Of a stretch of 53,740 bases of DNA, positions 40,161 through 48,102 are shown in pieces. Under the pieces are notes generated by a model, which was given only the letters and a program-made list of their open reading frames with translations, did not search any database and was not told the origin of the DNA. Origin of the DNA: DATBDE01 sp036270095 (GTDB lineage: Bacteria; Actinomycetota; Thermoleophilia; Solirubrobacterales; Solirubrobacteraceae); the NCBI GenBank assembly GCA_036270095.1, contig DATBDE010000140.1, positions 1 to 53,740 on the forward strand. Reading direction: 5' to 3'. A program made the translations under genes and the position numbers. Each line of letters opens with the position of its first letter. Within the stretch, counting starts at the first letter, position 1.

Positions 40161-41669
40161 TCAGCGCCGCCGCACCGGCGTGCTGTTGACGCGCGCCGCG
40201 CGCGAGACGTGGTCGGCGCCCGAGGCGTCGGTCCAGTGCAGCCGCCAGTGGCCCGAGCGCTTGCGCAGCCGCACCCGCAGGTACCCACCCGAGCCCGTGC
40301 TCGCGGTGGCTACGGTCGTCCACGCGCCGCCGCTCCCATTCTCGATCGCGACGCGGTGGCCGGCGCCGCCCGCACGGGCGGCGCCCCACACGTAGACGGA
40401 GCCGCTGCTCGCCTTCGTCACGTAGATCGGGGTGGCGAAGGCGTCGTAGGCCGGCTTGCGCGCGCCGCCGTCGACCGCGTTGTCGAAGATCAGCCCGGTG
40501 TTGAACGCGGCCGTGTCGGGGTCGTCGGCCAGGTTGTACTGCGCGAAGCTGCGCAGCCACCCGTCCAGCCAGGAGATGTACTCGGACTGGTTCAGGTAGA
40601 GCGCCTGGCTGGACAGCGACATCCCGAAGCGGTCGGGCGGGTTCGTCTGGATCCCGTACTCGGTGTCCCAGATCCGGGTGCCTGCGGGCACGCGGTGGTA
40701 GTGCGCCGCGCGGGAGAGCAGCGACTCGAGGCGCGCGATGTAGCCGAGCGTGATCTCGCCCGAGTTGCGCACCGACGCGGTCGGCGGGCGGAAGCCGCCT
40801 TGCGTGTAGGGGTGGTGCGCGAAGCCGCTCACCGCGAGCTCGCGCGGGTGGCGGCAGTCGTAGCGGGTGGCGTCGCCCCCGCGCAGGGGGTGGCCGTCGT
40901 CGTCGAGACACAGCAGCCGCGCGATGAACCGCCGCGGCGCTGCCGAGCTGCCGCTGCGCAGGCTCCCGGTGGGCGCGGTCTCGCCGAGCAGGATCTGGTC
41001 GTCGCCGTGCCCGGTGGCCTGCAGGCCGGCGATGCCCGCCGCCGCCAGGCCCCGATACAGCACCGCGCCCTGGTCGATCGTGGCGCCGCGGACGCGCTGC
41101 CACTGCGGGCGCAGCCAGCTCTCGAGGTTGGGCTCGTTCCACAGCGACCAGCGGTGCACCGCGAGGTCGCCGGAGAAGTGCTTGCCCAGCGCCTCGACGA
41201 ACTGCTGGTACTGCGCCGGGTCGGGCTCGCACGTGTTGCGGCTCGCGCTCGCGATCTCGTTCGCGCTGCACTGCGAGGCCCAGTCGGGCACGGCGCCGGT
41301 GGGCGTGAGGAGCACGCTGAGCCCGCGCGCGTCGGCGTTGCGCACGAGCGCGTCCAGGGTGTCGAACGTCCCGGCCGGGTACGTGCTCGGGTCCGCCGCA
41401 TCGAAGCCGGACGGCGGCGAGGACGCGTTCGGGTCCGGCGCCAGGTTGCGCCAGCCCACGAGCACGCGCACCGTCGTCGCGCCGAGCGCCTGCATGTTGT
41501 CGAGCGCGCGCGCCTGGACGTCGGTGCCGGACTGCTGGAGCAGCCCGTCGTCCTGGAAGATCGTCTCCTGCGTGGTGCTCGCGCCGGCGCCCGCGACCGG
41601 CGCCAGCGCGATCAGGGCAAGGGCCAGCGTGAGGCCGCGCAGGGACGCGCGGCGCGTGCGTGAGAGCAT
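40161..41669 (-). CDS. Secreted glycoside hydrolase, clan GH-A (GH39/GH5-like)
   Basis: 502 residues. A signal peptide (GLTLALALIALAPVAGAGA) is followed by a TIM-barrel in which SLWNEPNLESWL carries the acid/base glutamate and IWDTEYGIQTNPPD the nucleophile glutamate, the clan-A arrangement. The last 85 residues (VYVWGAARAGGAGHRVAIEN to LHWTDASGADHVSRAA) look like a small beta-sandwich accessory module. Substrate unknown. GGGGGAAA lies six bases before the ATG. Confidence 0.82.
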   Translation of the reverse strand: MLSRTRRASLRGLTLALALIALAPVAGAGASTTQETIFQDDGLLQQSGTDVQARALDNMQALGATTVRVLVGWRNLAPDPNASSPPSGFDAADPSTYPAGTFDTLDALVRNADARGLSVLLTPTGAVPDWASQCSANEIASASRNTCEPDPAQYQQFVEALGKHFSGDLAVHRWSLWNEPNLESWLRPQWQRVRGATIDQGAVLYRGLAAAGIAGLQATGHGDDQILLGETAPTGSLRSGSSAAPRRFIARLLCLDDDGHPLRGGDATRYDCRHPRELAVSGFAHHPYTQGGFRPPTASVRNSGEITLGYIARLESLLSRAAHYHRVPAGTRIWDTEYGIQTNPPDRFGMSLSSQALYLNQSEYISWLDGWLRSFAQYNLADDPDTAAFNTGLIFDNAVDGGARKPAYDAFATPIYVTKASSGSVYVWGAARAGGAGHRVAIENGSGGAWTTVATASTGSGGYLRVRLRKRSGHWRLHWTDASGADHVSRAARVNSTPVRRR

Positions 41670-41810
41670 GCGATTTCCCCCGTCGGGTCGAGCGTCGGAG
41701 GACCACTCCTGCGTCGACCCCCCGCCCGCCGCACCGCCTACCCGGTGCAGCGCGGTGTGTGCCTGCTTGAACCCGTGTCGCGTGGGAAGGTCGCGGTTAA
41801 CTACCCGGCC

Positions 41811-42599
41811 ATGAACCAGCACGAGAAGGGCGAGCGCTTCCGGGCCCTCCACGAGGGCGACCCGTTCGTCATCCCCAATCCGTGGGACATCGGCGCCGCG
41901 CGCGTCCTCGAGGGCCTGGGCTTCCCGGCCCTGGCCACGACGAGCTCCGGCTTCGCCTTCACGCTCGGCCGCCGCGACGGCGGCGCGACCCTCGACGAGG
42001 TCGTCGCGCACGTGGGCGCGATGGCCGCCGCCACCGACGTGCCGCTCGCCGTCGACCTCGAGCACGGCCACGGTCCGGCCGCTGCCGATGTGGCGCGCGC
42101 GATCGAGCGGATCGCCGAGGCCGGGGCCGTCGGCGGCTCGATCGAGGACTGGGAGCCCGACAACGGCGTCCTCTACGACCGGGAGGAGGCGGCCGAGCGC
42201 GTGGCCGCGGCGGCCGGGATCGCCCGCGGCCTCGGCTTCCCGTTCCTGCTCGCCGGCCGGGCCGAGAACTTCCTGCACGGCAACCCCGACCTCGACGACA
42301 CCATCGCGCGCCTGCAGGCCTACGCGGACGCGGGCGCCGACGTCCTCTACGCCCCCGGCCTCTCCACCGCCGACCAGATCCGCGCCGTGTGCGACGCCGT
42401 GGGCAAGCCGGTCAACGTGCTCGCCCGCCCCGACCTGCGCCGCGACGACATCTTCGCCGCCGGCGCCCAGCGCATCAGCGTGGGCGGTGCACTGACCTGG
42501 GTGGCCACGTCCGCGGCCCTCGACGCGGCCAGGCGCATCCGCGACGACGGCGACTTCTCCGCCCTGGGGGCGGGGCCGCCCCGCGAGTGGCTGGCGTAG
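41811..42599 (+). CDS. Isocitrate lyase/PEP mutase family protein
   Basis: A 262-residue TIM-barrel of the ICL/PEP-mutase superfamily. FVIPNPWDIGAARVLEGLGF, PALATTSSGFAFTLGRRDG, the metal-binding VDLEHGHG, GSIEDWEPD and FLLAGRAENFL are typical of carboxyvinyl-carboxyphosphonate-phosphorylmutase-like proteins annotated as oxaloacetate or 2-methylisocitrate lyase-like. Length is too short for true isocitrate lyase. The actual substrate is not known. TTAACT eight bases before the ATG may be a leaderless -10. Confidence 0.85.
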   Translation: MNQHEKGERFRALHEGDPFVIPNPWDIGAARVLEGLGFPALATTSSGFAFTLGRRDGGATLDEVVAHVGAMAAATDVPLAVDLEHGHGPAAADVARAIERIAEAGAVGGSIEDWEPDNGVLYDREEAAERVAAAAGIARGLGFPFLLAGRAENFLHGNPDLDDTIARLQAYADAGADVLYAPGLSTADQIRAVCDAVGKPVNVLARPDLRRDDIFAAGAQRISVGGALTWVATSAALDAARRIRDDGDFSALGAGPPREWLA

Positions 42600-42626
42600 C
42601 GACCTCTAGGCTCCGGCCGAGGCGCT

Positions 42627-42699
42627 GCCCGCCTAGCTCAACTGGCAGAGCACGGATCTTGTAAGTCCGGGGGTCTCGGTTCGAATCCGAGGGCGGGCT
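42627..42699 (+). tRNA. tRNA-Thr (anticodon TGT)
   Basis: A 73-base cloverleaf. Acceptor GCCCGCC pairs with GGCGGGC, the D arm is GCTC-AACTGGCA-GAGC, the anticodon stem CGGAT/GTCCG encloses loop CTTGTAA (anticodon TGT), the variable loop is GGGGT, and the T arm is CTCGG-TTCGAAT-CCGAG. Discriminator base T; CCA is not encoded. The 3' end touches the stop codon of the convergent coiled-coil gene. Confidence 0.97.
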
Positions 42700-43893
42700 C
42701 TAGGCGAACTTCACCAGCACGACCACGATCGCGATCACCACCAGGAAGAGCGCGAAGAACAGGAAGCGGGTTCCCCAGAAGGCGCGGCTCCCCAGGTGCT
42801 GGATCGGGGAGCGCGTGGTTTGGTCCATGTCGATGAGCGTGGCCTCGGAGCCGCCGCGGCCCTCGCTGCGCTCGCCGAGAGCCAGCGCGCGGGCGGCTTC
42901 GCGCTCGGCCAGCGCCGACGTGCGGGCGCGGGCGGCCTCGCGCTCGGCCAGCGCCGCGGTGTGCGCCCGCGAGGCGTCGCGCTCGGTCAGCGTGGCGGTG
43001 TGGGCGCGGGCGGTGTCGCGCTCGGTCAGGGCGGCGCTGCGCGCGCGCACGGCGGCGTCGCGCTCCCGCAGCGCGGTCTCGCGGTCGCGGCGGGCCTCGT
43101 CGCGCTCGCGGGTCGCCTCTTCGCGGTCGGACTCGGCCCGCCCCAGGCGGGCCTGGGCGCTGTCGCGCTCGCGCACGGCGGCATCGCGCTCGCGGATCGC
43201 CTCGTCGCGCTCGCGCCCGGCGACGTCGCGCGCTTCCTCGGCGGCGCGGCTCTGGGCCAGCGCAGGGACCCGCTCGGACCGGGCGGCGTCGCGCTCGCGC
43301 AGGGCGTCGTCGCGCTCGCCGATGACGTCGTCGCGCTCGCGCCGCGCGTCGTCGCGCTCGGCGGCCAAGGCCGAGCGCGCCCGCGCGTTCGCGCCCCGGT
43401 CCTTCTCGGCCTTCTCGGCGGTCGCGTCGCGGTCGGTCACGGCGCGGTCGCGCTCGGCGATCGCGCGGGCGAGCCGCTCGTCGAACTCGGCGTGCTCCTG
43501 GCGCAGCCACGCGACCTCGGACTCGAGCCGCGCCACCTTGCGCTTCTCGGCCGCGAGCACCTCGTGCGGCGTGGGCGTGCGCCGACCCGAGGGCTCGAGC
43601 GTGACCACCACGCTGGGCGCCACCGCCAGCTCGGCCTGGCGCGGGTCGGCGTCGCCGCCGTCCCACGGGAAGACGGCCGTCCACGGCAGGCCCTCTTCGG
43701 CCGCCCACGGCTTGTGCTCGAGCAGGGCGAGTAGGTTCCGCTGCCCCTCGTCGGTGTGCAGGATCAGCGCCGGGCGCACGAAGCGCAGGCCGCGGACGCC
43801 GAACCAGCGGCCGCGCACCTCGAGGCGGTCCCCGCTGGCCTCGAAGCGATCGAGGCGGAACGTCACGCCGGTGCCTTCCGTGGTCGTCGTCAT
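42700..43893 (-). CDS. Tail-anchored heptad-repeat coiled-coil protein
   Basis: 397 residues. An N-terminal globular domain (1-110; TFRLDRFEASGDRLEVRGRW, PALILHTDEGQRNLLALLE) looks like a beta-rich module. Residues about 125-350 are about 30 heptads of the form RERDEAI / LRERDAA, a very long highly charged coiled coil, and the C-terminus is one membrane helix (FLFFALFLVVIAIVVVLV). Probably a membrane-tethered rod or scaffold; family not identified. GAGGAG lies just before the ATG. Last gene of a five-gene minus-strand run. Confidence 0.75.
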   Translation of the reverse strand: MTTTTEGTGVTFRLDRFEASGDRLEVRGRWFGVRGLRFVRPALILHTDEGQRNLLALLEHKPWAAEEGLPWTAVFPWDGGDADPRQAELAVAPSVVVTLEPSGRRTPTPHEVLAAEKRKVARLESEVAWLRQEHAEFDERLARAIAERDRAVTDRDATAEKAEKDRGANARARSALAAERDDARRERDDVIGERDDALRERDAARSERVPALAQSRAAEEARDVAGRERDEAIRERDAAVRERDSAQARLGRAESDREEATRERDEARRDRETALRERDAAVRARSAALTERDTARAHTATLTERDASRAHTAALAEREAARARTSALAEREAARALALGERSEGRGGSEATLIDMDQTTRSPIQHLGSRAFWGTRFLFFALFLVVIAIVVVLVKFA

Positions 43894-43907
43894 CGCTCCT
43901 CGGGGTT

Positions 43908-44867
43908 TTACTCGTTCCGGGCGAGTCGGTCGCCGGCCGAAGGACAGCCTGCAAGGCTCGTGGCCTGGACGACGGCGTCGCGGATGGCCGTCGCCGCCGC
44001 CTCCGCCGCCACCGCCTCGAGCACGAACGGGTCGGCGTCGGCCTCGCCGCCGGCCACGCAGGCCACGAGGTCGCCGTCGAACGCGGTGGCGCTGGGGACC
44101 ACCGCCCGACCGACGCCCGAGGTCGCCGCGCGCGCGATCTTCCACGCCTCGAGCTTGCTCACGCCGGCGTCGGTGACGATGCAGACGAGCGTCGTCGCCT
44201 CCCCCACGACCGGGTAGGGCGGGCGCTCGCCCTCGATCAGGAGCCGGATGCTCGACGCGAAGGCGCCGTCGCGCCAGACGCCGGCCACCACCTCGCCGTC
44301 CTCCCCCACGACGTCCCCGCCGGCGTTGACCGCGGCCAGCGCGCACACGGTGGCGCCGTCGACCTCGAACGAGGCGGCGCCGAAGCCGCCCTTGGTCCAG
44401 GCGTCGCGGCCCAGCAGCTTGCCCACCGTGCAGCCGGTGCCGACGCCGACGGAGCCGCATTCGATGGCGTCGGAGGCCGCGTCGCACGCGGCGCGCCCGG
44501 CGGCCGCGTCGGGCCGGGCGCCGGGATCGCCGATCGGCAGGTCGAACACGACCGCCGCGAACACCAGCGGCACGTTGGCCACCAGCGTCGGGTGGCCGAG
44601 GCCGCGGTCGGCCAGCCAGCCGGCCACGCCGTCGGCCGCGCGCAGCCCGAAGGCGCTGCCCCCGGTGAACAGCAGCGCCTGCACCCCGGAGGCGTGGCTG
44701 GCCGGCGAGAGCAGGTCGCTCTCGCGCGTGCCCGGCCCGCCGCCGCGCACCTCGGCCGCCGCCACGGAGCCGGCGGGCGGGAGCACGACCGTGCAGCCGG
44801 TCGCGCCGGCCGCGTCGGTGTAGTGCCCGGCACGGAAGCCGGGCGGGAGGGGATGGAGGGGGCTCAT
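43908..44867 (-). CDS. P1 family (DmpA/NylC-type) self-processing peptidase
   Basis: A 319-residue Ntn-type hydrolase: GFRAGHYTDAAGATGCTVVL, GGGPGTRESDLLSP, LFTGGSAFGLRAADGV, VGVGTGCTVGKLLGRDAWTK, and EATTLVCIVTDAGVSKLEAW. By analogy with NylC/DmpA the chain is expected to cut itself just before a threonine in the last segment, giving alpha and beta subunits with that threonine as nucleophile. Known members release N-terminal amino acids or cut nylon oligomers. 14 bases separate it from the coiled-coil gene. Confidence 0.88.
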   Translation of the reverse strand: MSPLHPLPPGFRAGHYTDAAGATGCTVVLPPAGSVAAAEVRGGGPGTRESDLLSPASHASGVQALLFTGGSAFGLRAADGVAGWLADRGLGHPTLVANVPLVFAAVVFDLPIGDPGARPDAAAGRAACDAASDAIECGSVGVGTGCTVGKLLGRDAWTKGGFGAASFEVDGATVCALAAVNAGGDVVGEDGEVVAGVWRDGAFASSIRLLIEGERPPYPVVGEATTLVCIVTDAGVSKLEAWKIARAATSGVGRAVVPSATAFDGDLVACVAGGEADADPFVLEAVAAEAAATAIRDAVVQATSLAGCPSAGDRLARNE

Positions 44868-44880
44868 CGGCCTGCCGAGC

Positions 44881-45612
44881 CTAGACGCCCAGCAGCTCGC
44901 GCAGGCGAAGCCCGTTGCGGACCGCGAAGCCCTCCCAGTCGTTGTTGAAGTAGGCGAAGACCTCGACCGTGCGCCGCCACTTCCCCAGCCGCTGCGCCCA
45001 CTCGCGCAGCTCGCTTTCGGAGTAGTTCCCGCGCCGCCCGCGATGGCCGTGGTGGAAGCGCACGAAGGTCCAGTCCGTCGTGAGCTCGTGCGCAACCCAG
45101 GGGCGTTGGGGGCTGTCGCCGATGGCCAGCGCCACGCCGTGCTGGCGCAGCAGCGCGTAGACCTCGGGCACGAACCACGACCGGTGGCGGAGCTCGAAGC
45201 AGTGGCGGCCCGGCGGCAGGTGGTCGAGCGCGTAGGCGAGCCGCTCGTCGTTACGGTGGAACGACTCGGGCAGCTGCCAGACGATCGGACCGAGCTTCGG
45301 CGTGCCCGCCAGCGGTTCGATGCGGTCGTAGAAGCGGCGCACACCGCGGTCCATGTCGGTCAGCCGCTTCATGTGGGTGAGAAAGCGGCTGGCCTTGAGC
45401 GCGAAGACGAAGTCGTCGGGCGTCTGGTCGACCCAGCCCTGCACGGCGTCGCGCGAGGCCAGGCGGTAGAAGGTCGAGTTGACCTCGACGGTGTCGAACA
45501 GCGTCGCGTAATGGGCGAGCCAGCGGCGCGGCGGGCAGCCCTTCGGGTATACGACGCCGCCGCGCCAGTCGGCGTAGTTCCAGCCCGAGCAGCCGACGCG
45601 GACCGGCTTCAC
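44881..45612 (-). CDS. DUF72 family protein
   Basis: 243 residues matching the TIM-barrel DUF72 (YecE-like) family: VRVGCSGWNYADWRGGVVYP, FDTVEVNSTFYRLAS, FALKASRFLTHMKRL, HCFELRHRSWF and EVFAYFNNDWEGFAVRNG. Function is unknown although the family is widespread. The ATG overlaps the stop of the NTF2-like gene (ATGA), and the stop is 13 bases before the P1 peptidase. Confidence 0.93.
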   Translation of the reverse strand: MKPVRVGCSGWNYADWRGGVVYPKGCPPRRWLAHYATLFDTVEVNSTFYRLASRDAVQGWVDQTPDDFVFALKASRFLTHMKRLTDMDRGVRRFYDRIEPLAGTPKLGPIVWQLPESFHRNDERLAYALDHLPPGRHCFELRHRSWFVPEVYALLRQHGVALAIGDSPQRPWVAHELTTDWTFVRFHHGHRGRRGNYSESELREWAQRLGKWRRTVEVFAYFNNDWEGFAVRNGLRLRELLGV

Positions 45613-46001
45613 GCGGGGTCGGCCGCGGCAAGCGCCTGCTCGCGCGTGTGGAAGAGCTGCAGGGCCGACATCTTCCCCTCAGCGAACGTGAACACGTCGA
45701 AGCGATCCTGCACGAGCTCGAGCTCGCCCGCGCGCATGCGCTGCTTGCACGAGCCCAGTACCTGGTGGTCGTTGAGGTCGACGACGTCGACCAGGTCGAG
45801 GGCGAACGCGTCCCACTGGCTCGGCCAGTCCGTGAAGGCGGCGCGGAACTCGTTGCGGCCGCGGTAGGTCTTCGCGCTCGGGCGCTCCGGGGGCTGCACG
45901 ATGACGACGTCGGCGGTGCAGTGCTCGATCATCCACGCGAAGTCGGCCCGCCCGAACGCCGCGTAGCCGGCGCGCGCGAGCTCGACGTGCTCGTTGCCCA
46001 T
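45609..46001 (-). CDS. NTF2-like/SnoaL-type small protein
   Basis: 130 residues with the SnoaL-like cone fold pattern: VELARAGYAAFGRADFAWMI, CTADVVIVQPP, YRGRNEFRAAFTDWPSQWDA, and RFDVFTFAEGKMSALQLFHT. Members are isomerases, hydrolases or stress proteins; the role here is unknown. Four bases follow the previous gene's stop, so it is in the same operon as DUF72 and the P1 peptidase. Confidence 0.85.
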   Translation of the reverse strand: MGNEHVELARAGYAAFGRADFAWMIEHCTADVVIVQPPERPSAKTYRGRNEFRAAFTDWPSQWDAFALDLVDVVDLNDHQVLGSCKQRMRAGELELVQDRFDVFTFAEGKMSALQLFHTREQALAAADPA

Positions 46002-46005
46002 GCGG

Positions 46006-46389
46006 CTACCCGATCCGCGCGAGCACCCAGTCGTCGCCCTTGCGCCCCAGTGCGAGGTCGGTCTCGCCGTCGGCGGCTTCGACGCGGAACACCGCCTCGT
46101 CCTGCTCCTTCCCGGGCCGGTCGATGACCTGCACCAGCGCCATCTCGCGGATCGGGACGCCGGGCCGCTCGCGCTCGAACTCGCGCCGCGCGGCCTCTTC
46201 GAGCCGGGCCCGGTGCCAGCCCTTGTCCTCGGCGTGAGCGGCCGCGAGCGCACGGTCGGCGGCGCGGATCTCGGTGCCGAAGCGGCGGGCCAGGCGGCGC
46301 CGCCGCTGGGCGTTGGCGGCGGCGCCGCCCACGGCCAAGAGCGCGAGCACGACGACCACTGCGAGGACGACGATCTCCCAGGTCTCCAC
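46006..46389 (-). CDS. Single-pass membrane protein, hypothetical
   Basis: 127 residues: one N-terminal membrane helix (EIVVLAVVVVLALLAVGGAA), a basic stop-transfer RRRRLARR, a helical middle (DRALAAAHAEDKGWHRARLE), and a C-terminal beta-like domain (EMALVQVIDRPGKEQDEAVF). The GTG at 46389 keeps it clear of the divergent transporter gene (46416); a longer version would overlap it. First gene of the minus-strand run leading to the coiled-coil protein. Confidence 0.65.
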   Translation of the reverse strand: METWEIVVLAVVVVLALLAVGGAAANAQRRRRLARRFGTEIRAADRALAAAHAEDKGWHRARLEEAARREFERERPGVPIREMALVQVIDRPGKEQDEAVFRVEAADGETDLALGRKGDDWVLARIG

Positions 46390-46415
46390 GCACGCATGAA
46401 AGCATCCCAGGCCTC

Positions 46416-47366
46416 GTGAGCGCACGCGCCTGGGCCGTCTTTGCCGCAGTCTCCGTCCTCTGGGGCATCCCCTACCTGTTCATCAAGATCGCGGTCGGCG
46501 ACCTCGAGCCCGGCTTCGTGGCCTGGGGCCGCATCGCCATCGGCGCCCTCGTCCTCCTGCCGATCGCGTGGAAGCTGGGGGCGCTGAAGGGGATGCGCGG
46601 GCACATCAAGTGGGTGATCGCCTATGCCGTCTGTGAGATCGCGGTGCCGTTCTTCCTCATCGCCGTCGGGGAGACGCATGTGTCCTCGTCGCTGGCCTCG
46701 ATCCTCATCGCAACGATGCCGCTGATCGTCGCGCTGCTGGCCCTGCGCTTCGCGCCCGAGGAGAAGCCCACGCGGCTGCGCCTGCTCGGCCTCGTCGTCG
46801 GGCTTCTGGGCGTCGTGGCCTTGCTCGGCATCGACGTGGCGGGCCACCCCGACGAGCTCTTCGGGGCCGGCTGCATCCTCGTGGCGACGGTCGGCTACGC
46901 GACCGCGCCGATCATCATCAGCCGCAAGCTCGCCGACCAGCACCCGATCGCGCCGGTGACCGGCGGCGTGCTCTTCGCCACGCTCGCGCTGCTCCCGCTG
47001 GCGATCATCGGCGCGCCGCACTCGGTCCCGTCGGCGGGGTCGATCGCCTCCGTGGTCGTGCTCGGCGTGGGCTGCACCGCGCTGGGACTGGTCCTGTTCT
47101 TCGTGCTGATCACCGAGGCCGGGCCGAGCCGGGCCAGCGTGATCACCTACATCAACCCGATCGTGGCGGTGGCGCTGGGCGTGACGCTGCTCGACGAGCG
47201 CCTGGGCGCCGGCGCCGTGGCCGGGCTCCTGCTCATCCTCGCGGGGTCGTGGTTGGCCACCGACGGGCGGTTGCCGCCCGGGCTCGCAGCGGTGGCCGCG
47301 CGGGTCGGGCTGCGGCCTAAGCCGGCACCGCCCGCGACGCAAGGTGCGCCCCGACCTTCCGCTTGA
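46416..47366 (+). CDS. EamA/DMT-superfamily transporter
   Basis: A 316-residue, ten-helix drug/metabolite transporter made of two EamA repeats (about 5-135 and 150-285). ALVSVLWGIPYLFIKIAV-type first helix, ASILIATMPLIVALLAL and GPSRASVITYINPIVAVALG are family hallmarks. Probably exports a metabolite or amino acid; the substrate is unknown. The last 50 bases overlap the end of the convergent sigH-like gene, so the Pro/Ala C-terminal tail is coded antisense to the sigma factor. Confidence 0.9.
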   Translation: MSARAWAVFAAVSVLWGIPYLFIKIAVGDLEPGFVAWGRIAIGALVLLPIAWKLGALKGMRGHIKWVIAYAVCEIAVPFFLIAVGETHVSSSLASILIATMPLIVALLALRFAPEEKPTRLRLLGLVVGLLGVVALLGIDVAGHPDELFGAGCILVATVGYATAPIIISRKLADQHPIAPVTGGVLFATLALLPLAIIGAPHSVPSAGSIASVVVLGVGCTALGLVLFFVLITEAGPSRASVITYINPIVAVALGVTLLDERLGAGAVAGLLLILAGSWLATDGRLPPGLAAVAARVGLRPKPAPPATQGAPRPSA

Positions 47367-47964
47367 CGCGCTGCAGCGCGTTGTCGACCGTCTTCGTGTC
47401 GCAGCCGAGCCGCTCGCCGACCGCCTCGTAGGAATGGCCGTCGAGGTAGAGCGCGAGCACGCGCGACTCGAGGTCGGACAGGACGGTGGACAGGCAGGCC
47501 ACCAGCGAGCGCAGCTCCTCGGAGGAGATGACCTGGTTGACCGGGTCGTGCGCGGTGGGCCCGGGCAGGATCTCGTCCAGGGTGGGCTCGCCGTCGGTCG
47601 CCGCGGCCGGCGACGTGGAGAAGGACACGTACTGGTTGAGCGGGGTGTGCTTGTTGCGGGTGGCGGTCTTGACGGCGGTGATGATCTGGCGGGTGATGCA
47701 GAGCTCGGCGAAGTTCCGGAACGACGACTCGCGGTCGGAGCGGAAGTCGCGGACGGACTTGTAGAGGCCCACGAGTCCCTCCTGCACGAGGTCGTCGCTG
47801 TCGCCGCCGGCGAGGAAGTACGACGAGGCCTTCAGGCGCACGAAGCCGTAGTAACGGCGGACGATGCGGTCCATCGCGTCCGGCGAGCCCTGCTTGGCCA
47901 GGGCCACCAAGTACATATCGTCAAGCTGAACTTGACCTTGAGACTGCTGAGCAAAGCGAGCCAC
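47317..47964 (-). CDS. sigH: SigH-like RNA polymerase sigma factor
   Basis: 215 residues, closest in pattern to Bacillus SigH: YYGFVRLKASSYFLAGGDSD, DLVQEGLVGLYKSVRDFRSD, ELCITRQIITAVKTATRNKH then PLNQYVSF, and region 4 LSDLESRVLALYLDGHSYEA with VGERLGCDTKTVDNALQRVK. The GTG at 47964 has AAAGGA six bases upstream. The target regulon here is unknown. No anti-sigma gene is adjacent. Its 3' end overlaps the EamA gene. Confidence 0.92.
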   Translation of the reverse strand: MARFAQQSQGQVQLDDMYLVALAKQGSPDAMDRIVRRYYGFVRLKASSYFLAGGDSDDLVQEGLVGLYKSVRDFRSDRESSFRNFAELCITRQIITAVKTATRNKHTPLNQYVSFSTSPAAATDGEPTLDEILPGPTAHDPVNQVISSEELRSLVACLSTVLSDLESRVLALYLDGHSYEAVGERLGCDTKTVDNALQRVKRKVGAHLASRAVPA

Positions 47965-48102
47965 GAACGGTCCTTTCGTGAGGAACCCCCTGCAAACAGG
48001 GACCCTCGTCGGTTCGTAGCGCTTACCTCCCCAGCGCCACTCCTCCACGAGCCAGGGTCTTAACCCTCAGCTTCATGTTGAGCTGGCGGGAAGGTCTCAC
48101 AG
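47965..48102 (-). promoter_or_regulatory. Leader/intergenic region of sigH
   Basis: 138 bases between rlmB and sigH. On the minus strand it holds the Shine-Dalgarno AAAGGA, a CCCTG-TTTG-CAGGG stem just before it, GGTTAAGACC, and a 17-codon open frame (48076-48023) ending in GGGGAGGTAA. The stem could mask the ribosome-binding site. No clear -35/-10 pair was found. Confidence 0.4.

Noticed and set aside
42627..42699. tRNA-Thr as an attachment site for an integrated element
   Set aside because: No duplicated tRNA 3' end, integrase or phage gene lies on either side; neighbours are ordinary chromosomal genes.
42840..43520. Possible CRISPR or tandem-repeat locus
   Set aside because: The periodicity is 21 bases without spacers and stays in frame as a heptad coiled coil of an expressed-looking gene.
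44050..44867. Minus-strand frame of the P1 peptidase extended upstream to 45344
   Set aside because: The extension is a shadow of the DUF72 gene; the family N-terminus fits the ATG at 44867.
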